A DNA stretch of 64,000 nt from Nocardioides furvisabuli (GCF_021083185.1 NZ_JAIGQB010000001.1:496001-560000), one strand, 5' to 3'. Positions 8,943-18,818 are shown, numbered from the stretch's first letter. The notes: a model not told the origin generated them from the letters alone. Made by a program: numbers and translations.

Positions 8943-11266
8943 CCCGCACCGCCCTGGGTGGGCGCCTGCTCGCCGCCGACGTCGTCCTCGTGGTCCTGCT
9001 GATGGCGGTCGCGACGAGCCCGTTCGCCGACGCGTACGGCGGCTGGAGGTGGCTGGCGGCCGTCGTGGTCGGCACCCTCACCGGGCTCGGGGTCGCCCTC
9101 CTTGCGCGTCACCTCGGCTGGGGCGCCTGGCCGGCGGTCCTGCTGCTGCTCGGTTGCCACCTCCTCCTCGGGCCCGCGCTGGCCGTCCCCGACCTGGCGC
9201 TCGCGGGCATCGCGCCCGACGTCGACTCGGTGCGTGCGCTCGTGACCGGGCTCGTGTCGGCGTGGCGGGACTCCCTGACCCTCCTCACGCCCCTGGGCAG
9301 CACCGGCACGGTGCTGATGGTGCCGTGGGTGCTGTCGCTGATCGCCGGGCTCGCGGCGGGAGCCTTCCTCTGGCGGAGCAGGCGCCCCGGGGGTGCTGCG
9401 ATCGTCGTCCTCGCGGCCTTCGCCGTCGCGGCGGCGTTCGGCGATCGGGTGACCGGCCTGACCATCACCCGCGGCCTCGTGCTCGCGACCGGGCTGCTCG
9501 TGTGGACGCGATGGCGCGAGACGCGCGACGTACGTGTGTCGTGGACGCGGCGCATCGGGATGACGGCCGCGGTGATCGCCGTGGCCGGTGGTCTGGCCGG
9601 CGGGATGTCGGCCGCCCTCGCCGGCGACACCCGGACGGTGCTCCGCGACCACGTCGACCCGCCATTCGACCCGATGGACTACCCGAGTCCGCTCGCGCGC
9701 TACCGCGCCTACTACGACGAGCGCGCGCTGGGTGAGAAGACGATGTTCACCACGACCGGGCTCTCCACCGGCGACCGGATCCGCATCGCGACGATGGACA
9801 CCTTCGACGGGATCGTCTGGAATGTTGCCGGGGGACCAGGGGCACCCACCCAGTCGGGCACCTTCGGTCGGCTCAGCGCCCAGCCCGACGAGGCGGGCGA
9901 GCAGGACGTCACGATCACCATCGAGGACTACTCCGGCCCCTGGGTGCCGACGGTCGGCGAGACGCTCGGCGTCGTCGCGCTGCGTGACGGACGAGCCGAC
10001 GGCTCCACCCAGTCCCGCGTCCTCTACAACGATGCCACCGGCACGATGGCCCAGCTCGGCGGCACCGTGCGCGGCACGACCTACGAGCTGCGCTCGCTCC
10101 GGCCGGAGGTGCCCGCCTCGCTCGAGGCGCTGGCGGCGGCGAGCGGTGTGATGCCGCAGGCGCCGGCCGACATCCCGGTGCTGACCAAGAAGGTGCAGGA
10201 GTGGCTGGCCGAGGCGGGCAGTCCCGGTGGGGGAGCGGCCGCGTCGGCGCTCGCCGACGCCTTCCGCAAGGGCTACTACAGCGACGGCAAGGAGGGAGAG
10301 GCGACATCCCCGTCCGGTCACGGCGCCAAACGCGTCACCGACCTCGTCGGCGACGACCAGATGATCGGCAACGACGAGCAGTACGCCTCGGCGATGGGCG
10401 TCGCGGCCCAGCAGCAGGGCCTGCCGGCCCGGGTGGTCATCGGCTTCGTCGTGCCTGACTCGACGGGGGTCGTCAAGGGTGCGGACGTGCACGCCTGGGT
10501 CGAGGTGCACCTCGAGGACGCGGGTTGGGTGTCGTTCGTGCCGACGCCCGACAAGGACCGGACGCCGCAGCAGCAGCAGGAGGACCCCGAGCCGGAGCCC
10601 CAGCCCAACGTGCTCCAGCCCCCGGTCATCCCCACCGAGCCCGACGACCTCGACGACAAGGCGCCGCAAGGTGCGGGCGACGGGACACCGGCTCCGCCGC
10701 CGATCCCTATTGGCGACGTCCTCACCTATCTCGCGGTGGCCGGGGGCGCCGTGCTGCTCACCTCACCCCTCTGGGCGCTGCTCGTGGTCAAGCGGTCGCG
10801 TCGACGCCGACGGCGTCGGGCCGCCGACCCGGTGGCACGGATGAGCGGCGGCTGGCGCGAGATCGCCGACCGCGCACGCGACCTCGGGATCCGCCTGCCC
10901 CACAGCAACACCCGGCAAGAGAGCGGCAGCCTGCTGGACGCCCGCGTCCCCGGGAGCGGGGTCCTGCTGCTGGCGGGCAGGGCCGACCACCACGTCTTCG
11001 GCCCGACCGCACCGACCGACGAGGAGGCGCGCGCCTACTGGGACGACGTCGACACGGCGTTGAAGCGGCTGCGGAAGTCGGCGCCGTGGTGGCGTCGTCC
11101 CCTCGCCGTCCTGTCCCCGGCCTCCGTGCCGTGGCGTCAGACGCTGCGACGCGCGGGGCCCACCGTGGGCGCGGCGATCGGATTCCTGCCGCGCCGAGCC
11201 CTCGCGGCCATCCGCGGTCTCCTGGGCAAGGCGACCGCCACGACGAGCAAGAAGGTGAACCGATGA
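8939..11266 (+). CDS. Multi-pass membrane transglutaminase-fold protein (TgpA-like), catalytic Cys apparently replaced
   Basis: 775 residues. The N-terminal ~230 residues hold several membrane helices, followed by an external domain with a transglutaminase-like core, a Pro/Glu-rich linker (residues ~545-585), one more membrane helix (~605-625) and a basic cytoplasmic tail. In the core, where active family members have Cys before the conserved Glu (GDCEQ-type), this protein reads IGNDEQYASAM, placing Asp at residue 479 (codon 10373-10375). The downstream His (ADVHAWVEV) and Asp (FVPTPDKD) regions are kept. I infer a catalytically dead transglutaminase fold with a binding or structural role. 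It overlaps both neighbours by four bases. Confidence 0.85.
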   Translation: MTRTALGGRLLAADVVLVVLLMAVATSPFADAYGGWRWLAAVVVGTLTGLGVALLARHLGWGAWPAVLLLLGCHLLLGPALAVPDLALAGIAPDVDSVRALVTGLVSAWRDSLTLLTPLGSTGTVLMVPWVLSLIAGLAAGAFLWRSRRPGGAAIVVLAAFAVAAAFGDRVTGLTITRGLVLATGLLVWTRWRETRDVRVSWTRRIGMTAAVIAVAGGLAGGMSAALAGDTRTVLRDHVDPPFDPMDYPSPLARYRAYYDERALGEKTMFTTTGLSTGDRIRIATMDTFDGIVWNVAGGPGAPTQSGTFGRLSAQPDEAGEQDVTITIEDYSGPWVPTVGETLGVVALRDGRADGSTQSRVLYNDATGTMAQLGGTVRGTTYELRSLRPEVPASLEALAAASGVMPQAPADIPVLTKKVQEWLAEAGSPGGGAAASALADAFRKGYYSDGKEGEATSPSGHGAKRVTDLVGDDQMIGNDEQYASAMGVAAQQQGLPARVVIGFVVPDSTGVVKGADVHAWVEVHLEDAGWVSFVPTPDKDRTPQQQQEDPEPEPQPNVLQPPVIPTEPDDLDDKAPQGAGDGTPAPPPIPIGDVLTYLAVAGGAVLLTSPLWALLVVKRSRRRRRRRAADPVARMSGGWREIADRARDLGIRLPHSNTRQESGSLLDARVPGSGVLLLAGRADHHVFGPTAPTDEEARAYWDDVDTALKRLRKSAPWWRRPLAVLSPASVPWRQTLRRAGPTVGAAIGFLPRRALAAIRGLLGKATATTSKKVNR

Positions 11267-12393
11267 GCGCTCCCACCCTGCCGACCGACGGACTGCTCCA
11301 CGCGTCCCTGGGCCGTCGCCTCGCGGCGAACCTGGTCGACGCGGTCGCGACGACCGCCGTCGTGTACGGCGTGCCGCTCGTGCTGCTGCTGCTCACGCTC
11401 GCTGCGTCCGCCCCCGCGTGGATCGTGCTGGCGGCGAGCCTCTGGATGCTGGTCGCCTCCGTGGTCTGGTCGCTCGTGCAGTGGCGCTGGCTGGCGACCA
11501 CCGGCCAGTCCTTCGGCAAGCGACGGCTCGGTGTCTGGGTGCTCGACGCATCCACCGGCGCCCCAGTCGGCTGGGCGCGCATCTTCGTGCGCAACCTCGT
11601 GCTCGGGATCGCAAGCATGTTCCTGCTCCCGGTGGTGGTCATGGCCCTCGCCATGCAGGGCGACCCGCGCCGCCAGGGCTGGCACGACAAGGCGGCTGCG
11701 ACCGTGGTGGTCGCGCGGCCCCCCGCTCCGGCGTCCTACTCGAACGACGGGGCAGGTGCCGCGGCGCGGACCACGGAGCAGCCCGCTCCCGCACCCGCGG
11801 TCGCGCCGCCGTCCCTCGCCACGGGATATGCCACGGCCGCGCCTCCGACCGGACCGACCTCCGAGGCGCCGGTCGGGACCGTCGCGCCGGCACCGCCCAC
11901 GCCCGAGCCGCGGCAGCAGGTCCAGGTGTCGTCCGGCGCTCCTGCCGCTCCGGCGGGGATGCTGGTGTCGCCTCCTCCCGGGTGGGAGCCGCCTCTCGCC
12001 CCCTTGGCGGACCACACTGTCGCTGCCCCCGCACCGTCCCCGACCGCGCCGGTCACCGTGACCGCGTACGTCCTGCGCAGCAGCGACGGCAGCACCAGCC
12101 TCGAGGTGAGGTCGGCGCCGCTGGTCCTCGGCCGCGCGCCCGACGCCTCTGCTGTTCCCGGCAGCGTGGCCCAGGTGGTCGACGACCCGACGCGGAGCAT
12201 GTCGAAGACCCACGCGCGCGTCGAGGTCAGGGGTGACCAGCTCCACGTCGAGGACCTCGACTCGACCAACGGCGTGTGGGTGCGAGCCGCCGACGGCGAG
12301 CGTCGGCTGGCGACCCGGACGCCCACCGGCGTGCACCCCGGCGACGTCGTCGCGTTCGGTGACTGCTCCTTCGTCGTGGAGGCCCTGGCATGA
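11263..12393 (+). CDS. RDD family membrane protein with C-terminal FHA domain
   Basis: 376 residues. Residues ~10-165 form an RDD domain: several membrane helices, with the motifs GRRLAANLVDAVATT and TTGQSFGKRRLGVWV and the closing element GWHDKAA. A Pro/Ala-rich linker (~165-265) leads to an FHA domain (~275-376) with the hallmarks LGRAP, SMSKTHARVEV and DLDSTNGVWV. FHA domains bind phosphothreonine, so the protein could link the membrane complex to Ser/Thr kinase signalling; no kinase is in the window. It overlaps the genes on both sides by four bases. Confidence 0.9.
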   Translation: MSAPTLPTDGLLHASLGRRLAANLVDAVATTAVVYGVPLVLLLLTLAASAPAWIVLAASLWMLVASVVWSLVQWRWLATTGQSFGKRRLGVWVLDASTGAPVGWARIFVRNLVLGIASMFLLPVVVMALAMQGDPRRQGWHDKAAATVVVARPPAPASYSNDGAGAAARTTEQPAPAPAVAPPSLATGYATAAPPTGPTSEAPVGTVAPAPPTPEPRQQVQVSSGAPAAPAGMLVSPPPGWEPPLAPLADHTVAAPAPSPTAPVTVTAYVLRSSDGSTSLEVRSAPLVLGRAPDASAVPGSVAQVVDDPTRSMSKTHARVEVRGDQLHVEDLDSTNGVWVRAADGERRLATRTPTGVHPGDVVAFGDCSFVVEALA

Positions 12394-15300
12394 AACTGAA
12401 GCTGACCTACGTCCGCGCGGTCGGTCGAGCGACCGACGTCGTCGTCACCACCGACGCTACGGCCACGGTCGGGGACCTCGCCCGCGAGCTCCTCGACAGC
12501 GACCCGATGCGCTCGCCGGTTCCGACCGTGCGCGACGCCGTCACCCTCAGCGTCGGAGCAGACGCCGACGCGCCGCGGGTCACGATCCCCGCCGGCCGGA
12601 CCGTGGGCGAGACGTCCCTGACCTCGGGCTGCGCGGTGGCCGTGGTCGACGCGACCCCCGCGCCCTCCGCCCAGGGCCATGAGGCCGCTGCGGTCCTGCG
12701 GATCGTCGCCGGCCCGGACGCGCCACGCGAGGTCCGGCTCCCGCTGGGGCCGTCGTTCATCGGCCGGGACCCGTCGGCCGACGTCGTGCTCGACGACCCC
12801 TTCGTCTCCAAGCAGCATGCGCGCGTCGAGGTCGGCGCGACCATCGAGCTGGTCGACCTCAACAGCGCCAACGGCCTCAGCCTCGACGGCGGCCTCGTCA
12901 CCCGACTCACCGTGCTGCCCGGACAGGAGGTCGTGCTCGGCGACTCGACGCTGACGTTCGCCCTGACGGCGGCGCCGGCACCGCGCCAGGGTCCCGAAGC
13001 CTCGGGTAGTGCGGTGAACCACAGTCGGTCCCCGCGGGTCGAGGCGCGCTACCTCGACCAGGAGCACCCCCGTCCGTCGGTCCCCACCGAGGTCGAGCAG
13101 CAGCCCTTCCCGTGGCTCCTGCTCGTCGCGCCCGTGCTCATGGGTGTCGGCATGTACGCCGTCACCCGCAACCCGCTGTCACTGATGTTCATCGCCATGG
13201 CGCCGCTCATGATGCTCGGCAACTTCGCGACCACGAGGGGCCGGTCGAAGCGCCAGCTGGCCGGCGACATCGAGAAGTTCGAGCGACAGCTCGACATCCT
13301 GCGGACGACGCTGACGAGCGAGGTGCCGCGCGAGCGGGAGGTGCGCCAGGCAGAGGCTCCGCACGTCTCGGACGTGTACCAGGCAGGCTTCGACCGCAGT
13401 CCGCTGCTGTGGACCCGGCGCCCGGAGCACTGGAACTTCCTTCACGTCCGGCTCGGTCTCGGCCGGCTCCCGTCGCGCAACACCATCGCCGGCGCCGGTC
13501 CCAGCGACGAGGGTCTCCCGGAGTACACGCAGCGACTCATGGACGTCGAGCGGGAGTTCCGTCACATCGACGGCGTGCCCGTCATCGAGGATCTCGTCTC
13601 CTCCGGTGCGCTCGGTGTCGTCGGCGGCCAGACCGAGGTGGCGGACGCCTTGCGCGGACTGCTGGTCCAGCTCACGGGACTGCACTCGCCGGCCGAGCTC
13701 GTCGTCACCGCTCTCGCTCCTCCGCACGCCGTGCCGCAGCACGAGTGGCTGGCGTGGCTTCCTCACACCAGCTCTCCGCAGAGCCCGATCATCGGCACGC
13801 ACCTCGCGGACAGCGCGGCCACGGCGGGTCAGGTGGTGGCGCAGCTCGAGGAGCTCGTCGCCGTACGGCTCGGGCGCGCGACCGCGGACGGGCCGACCCC
13901 GCGAGGACCGCTCGGTGCCGCCCCGCGTGCGACGCGCACCGGCGGGAGCATCGGCTCCGGTGAGGGCGGGTCGAAGGATGCCGAGGCACCCGTCTCGCCG
14001 GTCGTGGTCGTCGTGATCGAGAGCGAGGCGCCAGCGGACCGGGCCCGGCTGGTGCAGCTCTCCGAGCGCGCCGCCGAGGCAGGGGTGCTTCCGATCTGGG
14101 TCGCACCGCGAGCAGCCGACCTCCCGGCCGTGTGCCGCACCTTCGTCGACGTGACGGGCGGTCTCGGCGACGGCGCGATCCACTTCGTCCGGCATGGCGC
14201 CGTGGTCTCGCCGGCCGCCGTCGAGGGGGTGAGCGTCGAGCACGCGGAGAGGTTCGCCCGCGCGCTGACGCCGCTCGTCGACTCGGGCGCGCTCGTCGCG
14301 GATGCCAGCGACCTGCCGCAGCAGGTGCCGCTGGTCTCGCTGCTGGGTGACGACCTCGTCGACTCGTCGGCCGCTGTCGTCGACCGCTGGCGCCAGAACG
14401 GGTCCCTGCGCCAGCGCGGTGCGAGGGCACGCAAGGATCGCGCTCGGGCGGGTACGCTCCGCGCCCTGGTCGGCGCCTCCGGGGTCGACGCCATGCACCT
14501 CGACCTCCGCGCGCAGGGTCCGCACGCCCTCGTGGGCGGGACGACGGGCTCGGGCAAGAGCGAGTTCCTCCAGGCCTGGGTGCTCGGCATGGCGGCCGAG
14601 TTCAGCCCCGATCGGGTCACGTTCCTCTTCGTCGACTACAAGGGCGGTGCGGCCTTCGCGGACTGCGTGCGCCTCCCGCACTGCGTCGGCCTGGTGACCG
14701 ACCTCAACAGCCACCTCGTACGTCGTGCGCTGACCAGCCTCCGCGCGGAGATCCGCAAGCGCGAGCACCTCCTCAACGACAAGTCCGCCAAGGACCTCCT
14801 CGAGCTGGAGAAGCGGGGCGACCCGGAGTGCCCGCCCGCGCTGGTGCTGGTGATCGACGAGTTCGCCGCGCTCGCCAACGAGGTGCCGGAGTTCGTCGAC
14901 GGGGTCATCGACATCGCGGCGCGCGGTCGCTCCCTGGGCATCCACCTGATCATGGCTACCCAGCGGCCGGCCGGCGTGATCAAGGACAACCTGCGCGCCA
15001 ACACCAACCTGCGCATCGCCCTCCGGATGGCCGACGAGTCCGACAGCTCGGACGTCATCGGCACACCCGATGCCGCCGTCATCGACCCGGACATCCCAGG
15101 GCGGGGCGTGGTCAAGACGGGGCCCGGTCGACTCGCGCCGTTCCAGTCTGCCTACGCCGGCGGCCGCACGATCGACGAGCACGTCCGCCCGACCATCACC
15201 ATCCACCGCCTGGGCTTCGGCTCCGACACACCGTGGGAGCCCGTGGGGCGTGACGTCGAGGAGGAGTCCGCAGGGGAGCAGGCGCCGACCGACCAGGTCC

Positions 15301-16892
15301 GCCTCGTGGCCTCGATCGACAAGGCCGCCCGCCTCGCGGAGATCGAGCCGCCCGAGCGACCGTGGCTCGACGAGCTGGCACCGGCCTATCACCTGAATCT
15401 GCTGGGCGAGGGTCCGCGCACCGACACCGAGCTGATCATCGGCCTCGCCGACCTGCCCGACGACCAGAAGCAGGACGTGGTGTTCTTCCGCCCTGACGAC
15501 GACGGGAACCTCGCGATCTACGGCACCGGCGGCAGCGGCAAGTCCGTCCTGCTCCGCACCCTCGCGGCCGGCGCCGGCGTCACGCCGCGCGGCGGACCGG
15601 TCGACGTCTACGCCATCGACTGCGCCGCAGGCGGCCTGCGGATGCTCGAGCAGCTTCCCCACGTCGGTGCCGTCATCAGCGGCGAAGACAACGAACGCGT
15701 GGTGCGACTGTTCCGCCGGCTGCGGGACATCGCCCACGAGCGGGCCCAGACCTTCCGGGCCGCCGACGCCGAGTCGATCACCGAGTACCGCGCCAACGCC
15801 GGTCGGCCCGAGGAGCCGCGGATCCTGCTGTTGGTGGACGGGTTCGCGTCGTTCCGCGACCAGTGGGAGATGGGCATGGGACGGGCCGAGTGGTACGGCG
15901 TCTTCCAGACCTTGCTCAGCGAGGGCCGACAGCTCGGCATCCACGTCGTCTTCACCGCGGACCGTCCCGCTGCCGTCCCCGGATCGGTGGCCGCCAGCGT
16001 TCCGCGCCGTGTCGTGCTCCGGCTGGCGGAGGAGGCGATGTACATGTCGCTCGACGTCCCCGACGACGTGGTGACCTCGACCTCGCCGCCCGGCCGTGCC
16101 GTGGTCGACGGCCACGAGGTCCAGGTGGCGATCCTCGGCGGTTCCCGCAACGCCTCGGACCAGGCACAGGCCATCGGCAAGCTGGCCCGGGCGATGGAGC
16201 GCCGCGGTCGTGCCTCGGTCGCGCCGATCGAGACGCTTCCCAGCGAGGTCCCGCTCGACTCGCTGCCCGCGTCGGTCGGAGGAGCACCCGTGCTCGGCGT
16301 GTCCGACGAGACCCTCGGTCCGATCGGGTTCCGGCCCACGGGCACCTTCCTCATCAGTGGCGGTCCGCAGAGCGGGCGGACCACGGCGCTGACTGCGATG
16401 GTCAAGGCGATCCGCCGTGCGGACCCGACGACCACCCTCGTCTACCTCGGCAACCGGCGCTCGGCGCTGCCGAACCTCATCGACTGGGACCAGGTCGCCG
16501 TCACGCCCGCCGACGTGGCGGAGACGGCCAAGGAGCTCGCCAACCGGCTCCCGGACATCACCCACGACAAGTACATCGTTGTCGTGGAGGGGCTCGCCGA
16601 GCACGCCACGTCGCCCACGGACGTCGCCATCGTCGACCTCGTGCGCGCTGTGAAGCGCTCTGACCACATGATCATCGGTGAGGCCGAGGCAAGCTCGTGG
16701 ATGTCGTCGTTCCCGATCTACGGCGAGCTCAAGAGCGGTCGTACGGGCCTGGTCCTGCAGCCCGACGGCGACGAGGGGCAAGCGCTGCTGCGGACCCCGT
16801 TCCCGCGCGTCGCCCGCCGGGAGTTCCCGCCCGGCCGCGGCCTCGCCGTGCTCGAGGGGAAGGTGGTCCGCGTCCAGCTGCCTCTGCCGTAG
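12390..16892 (+). CDS. eccC: FHA-FtsK/SpoIIIE ATPase, EccC-type motor of a type VII secretion-like system
   Basis: 1500 residues. An N-terminal ubiquitin-like region (~1-90) is followed by an FHA domain (~105-195: FIGRDPSADVVLDDPFVSKQHARV split around the fold), two membrane helices (~239-280) and three tandem FtsK-type ATPase domains. Domain 1 is intact: Walker A GGTTGSGKS at residues 716-724 and Walker B LVIDEFAAL with D823/E824. Domain 2 has Walker A GTGGSGKS (1045-1052) but LLLVDG in place of a normal DE Walker B. Domain 3 has GPQSGRTT, with Arg1330 in place of the Walker Lys. This is the layout of EccC/EssC, which drives export of WXG100-type substrates through the membrane. Downstream small helical proteins fit as substrates. 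Confidence 0.93.
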   Translation: MKLKLTYVRAVGRATDVVVTTDATATVGDLARELLDSDPMRSPVPTVRDAVTLSVGADADAPRVTIPAGRTVGETSLTSGCAVAVVDATPAPSAQGHEAAAVLRIVAGPDAPREVRLPLGPSFIGRDPSADVVLDDPFVSKQHARVEVGATIELVDLNSANGLSLDGGLVTRLTVLPGQEVVLGDSTLTFALTAAPAPRQGPEASGSAVNHSRSPRVEARYLDQEHPRPSVPTEVEQQPFPWLLLVAPVLMGVGMYAVTRNPLSLMFIAMAPLMMLGNFATTRGRSKRQLAGDIEKFERQLDILRTTLTSEVPREREVRQAEAPHVSDVYQAGFDRSPLLWTRRPEHWNFLHVRLGLGRLPSRNTIAGAGPSDEGLPEYTQRLMDVEREFRHIDGVPVIEDLVSSGALGVVGGQTEVADALRGLLVQLTGLHSPAELVVTALAPPHAVPQHEWLAWLPHTSSPQSPIIGTHLADSAATAGQVVAQLEELVAVRLGRATADGPTPRGPLGAAPRATRTGGSIGSGEGGSKDAEAPVSPVVVVVIESEAPADRARLVQLSERAAEAGVLPIWVAPRAADLPAVCRTFVDVTGGLGDGAIHFVRHGAVVSPAAVEGVSVEHAERFARALTPLVDSGALVADASDLPQQVPLVSLLGDDLVDSSAAVVDRWRQNGSLRQRGARARKDRARAGTLRALVGASGVDAMHLDLRAQGPHALVGGTTGSGKSEFLQAWVLGMAAEFSPDRVTFLFVDYKGGAAFADCVRLPHCVGLVTDLNSHLVRRALTSLRAEIRKREHLLNDKSAKDLLELEKRGDPECPPALVLVIDEFAALANEVPEFVDGVIDIAARGRSLGIHLIMATQRPAGVIKDNLRANTNLRIALRMADESDSSDVIGTPDAAVIDPDIPGRGVVKTGPGRLAPFQSAYAGGRTIDEHVRPTITIHRLGFGSDTPWEPVGRDVEEESAGEQAPTDQVRLVASIDKAARLAEIEPPERPWLDELAPAYHLNLLGEGPRTDTELIIGLADLPDDQKQDVVFFRPDDDGNLAIYGTGGSGKSVLLRTLAAGAGVTPRGGPVDVYAIDCAAGGLRMLEQLPHVGAVISGEDNERVVRLFRRLRDIAHERAQTFRAADAESITEYRANAGRPEEPRILLLVDGFASFRDQWEMGMGRAEWYGVFQTLLSEGRQLGIHVVFTADRPAAVPGSVAASVPRRVVLRLAEEAMYMSLDVPDDVVTSTSPPGRAVVDGHEVQVAILGGSRNASDQAQAIGKLARAMERRGRASVAPIETLPSEVPLDSLPASVGGAPVLGVSDETLGPIGFRPTGTFLISGGPQSGRTTALTAMVKAIRRADPTTTLVYLGNRRSALPNLIDWDQVAVTPADVAETAKELANRLPDITHDKYIVVVEGLAEHATSPTDVAIVDLVRAVKRSDHMIIGEAEASSWMSSFPIYGELKSGRTGLVLQPDGDEGQALLRTPFPRVARREFPPGRGLAVLEGKVVRVQLPLP

Positions 16893-16988
16893 GTGGGGAC
16901 TGCTCCCCATCGCCACCAGCATCAGTGATTCCTAGGCTCCACCCATCTCCCGGACCAGTCGATCCGGACCTCCCGAAAGGACGCCATC

Positions 16989-17291
16989 ATGGCCAACCTC
17001 AACGTCACCTACGAAGACCTCAACCGCGTCGCCGGCTTGATCGACGGCGGCCGCGACGCCCTCAACCAGCAGCTCAGCGACCTGAGCCGTGCCGTCGACG
17101 AGCTCATCGCCGGTGGGTTCCAGACCGACGCTGCCTCCGGTGCCTACAACGAGCAGTTCGACACCTACGTCACCAACACCACGAACGCGATCGAGTCGCT
17201 CACCGGCTTCGCCGAGTTCCTCCGCAGCGCGGCCACGTCGCTCCAGGAGACCGACACGTCGCTCTCCAACGCCATCCGCGGCCAGGCCTGA
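16989..17291 (+). CDS. WXG100-like small helical protein without the WxG motif
   Basis: 100 residues, the size and predicted helical-hairpin character of ESAT-6/WXG100 proteins, and placed just after the EccC-type ATPase. The turn where the family has Trp-x-Gly reads GGFQTDAASGAY: Phe44 and Thr46 replace Trp and Gly. A purine-rich ribosome site (CCGAAAGG, 16973-16980) precedes the ATG. It is the probable small secreted substrate or partner of the EccC motor; the motif divergence keeps the assignment inferential. The 96-base gap before it may hold its own promoter. Confidence 0.8.
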   Translation: MANLNVTYEDLNRVAGLIDGGRDALNQQLSDLSRAVDELIAGGFQTDAASGAYNEQFDTYVTNTTNAIESLTGFAEFLRSAATSLQETDTSLSNAIRGQA

Positions 17292-17299
17292 GGCTCGTC

Positions 17300-17587
17300 G
17301 TGGCCGGAACAGAGCTGAGGATCTCGGACAGCGAGCTCACCTGGCTCAAAAACGAGGTCCTCTTCGCAAGCATCGCGCTCGGCGAGGTGTCCCGCCTCGA
17401 GGACTTCGGTTCGGCTCTGGGCCACGGCGGTCTCGCGGGACGGGTGGCCGAGCTGTCGTCCTCGTGGGACCTCCGGCGCGGCGAGATCGTCGCGGCCATG
17501 GACACGGTGTGGCAGGCGCTCGGTGAGATCGACAGGACGTTCGACGAGGTCGACGGCCTGATGACGGCGCAGCTGCGAAAGGAATGA
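17300..17587 (+). CDS. Small helical protein of the ESX-like locus, possible second WXG100-like partner
   Basis: 95 residues, starting at a GTG eight bases after the WXG100-like stop. It is rich in Leu, Ala, Glu and Asp and probably forms a helical hairpin; the segment SSWDLRRGEIVAAMD could be the turn. WXG100 proteins often act as pairs, so this is a plausible heterodimer partner, but no family signature was recognised. The next gene begins 11 bases after the stop. Confidence 0.65.
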   Translation: MAGTELRISDSELTWLKNEVLFASIALGEVSRLEDFGSALGHGGLAGRVAELSSSWDLRRGEIVAAMDTVWQALGEIDRTFDEVDGLMTAQLRKE

Positions 17588-17597
17588 GGAGCAGTCC

Positions 17598-18818
17598 ATG
17601 TGGGCAATGAACCCCTTTCCGGGGGAACCGGACCGGGTCAGGGTCGAGGGTCAGCGGCTGGTCGCTGCCGCGGAGAACATGCGCAAGGCTGCCGCGTCCC
17701 TGCGCCGCATGAACGACGGTTCGACCTACCGCAGCGAGGCGATCGACGCCGTCCGCCGCAACGCCGACGACCTCGCCCTCGTGATGGACGACTCCCGGGC
17801 CCGCTTCCACGAGGCAGGGCAGGCCCTCGTCGAGTACGCGCCCAAGCTCGATGCCGCCCAGCAGCGCGCACTTCGCGCGATCAACGCCAACGGCCACACG
17901 GACGTCACCGGGACGGCCGGCAAGGCCGCGACGCTGAAGGCGGCGGCGATCGCCTCGGCGGCCAACCCGCTCGCCACGCCGGAGGAGCGGACTGCCGCGG
18001 ACCTCGCCTACCAGCGGGCGAAGTCCCGCGCCATCGAGCACGCGGCGGCCGCGGCCGCCGCGCGTGGTGAGTACGACCAGGCCCGCGCCGACGTGGACAG
18101 GGCCGCGCTCGAGGCGATGAACCGCATCAGCGCTGCGAACAAGCGCGGCAAGCTCAACGACGGGGTCGGCGACCACCTGGCGAACTTCAACGAGAAGGTG
18201 ATGAAGCCCCTGCTCGAAATGCTCGTCTTCATCGTGGATGCGGTTGCCGCCATTCTTCTGGCGGTGGCCGCCGTGTTAGCACTCCTCGGCGTGACGGCTC
18301 CGATCGCGGCGTTTGTCGCCGGGGCCCTGACAGTGGTGGCGCTGGTGAGCATCGGGCTCAAGGTGGTCCAGCTGGGGTTGAGCCACATCAGCATGGGTGA
18401 GTTCGTCGCGTCGGCTCTGATGTTTGGTGCGGGCAAGATTGCGTCCAAGCTGGCGAAGGGCGCGAAGGCGACGCGTGGACTGCACGCGTCGGAAGTCCAC
18501 AAGCGGCCCACCCAGATGAGCGCGCCGAGGAAGGGCAAGGTCGACCTGGTCGACCTGCCCGACGCCGGTGGATCCACGGCCGAGAGCGTGATCGACTTCT
18601 TCGCCGGGGACTGGCTCGCCGACCAGGTGGATTCGGTCGTGGGCGAGCTCGTCGAACCTGGATCGGTCTGGTCGGTCGACGACCTGCGGACCACCGGTGT
18701 GGAGCCGCTTGGCGGCACCGGTTCATCCGTGGAGCCACAGGCAATCATCGACAACCATTTCGGCCCGGACGCGGCACTTGACCGACCGCTCGCTGCGTGC
18801 GCGGAGGGCGGGTCGTGA
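17598..18818 (+). CDS. Putative type VII secreted protein with T7SS-type N-terminal helical domain
   Basis: 406 residues. The start NPFPGEPDRVRVEG followed by long Ala-rich helices (to ~200) resembles the N-terminal targeting domains of actinobacterial T7SS substrates. Residues ~210-265 are strongly hydrophobic, enough for two membrane helices. The remaining ~140 residues match no toxin domain I recognise. Codon 227 (18276-18278) is TTA, the rare Leu codon of high-GC actinobacteria, and codon choice around 18240-18480 is less GC-biased than upstream. The stop overlaps the next GTG by four bases, as effector/partner gene pairs often do. Whether it is a toxin, effector or structural protein cannot be told. 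Confidence 0.65.
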   Translation: MWAMNPFPGEPDRVRVEGQRLVAAAENMRKAAASLRRMNDGSTYRSEAIDAVRRNADDLALVMDDSRARFHEAGQALVEYAPKLDAAQQRALRAINANGHTDVTGTAGKAATLKAAAIASAANPLATPEERTAADLAYQRAKSRAIEHAAAAAAARGEYDQARADVDRAALEAMNRISAANKRGKLNDGVGDHLANFNEKVMKPLLEMLVFIVDAVAAILLAVAAVLALLGVTAPIAAFVAGALTVVALVSIGLKVVQLGLSHISMGEFVASALMFGAGKIASKLAKGAKATRGLHASEVHKRPTQMSAPRKGKVDLVDLPDAGGSTAESVIDFFAGDWLADQVDSVVGELVEPGSVWSVDDLRTTGVEPLGGTGSSVEPQAIIDNHFGPDAALDRPLAACAEGGS

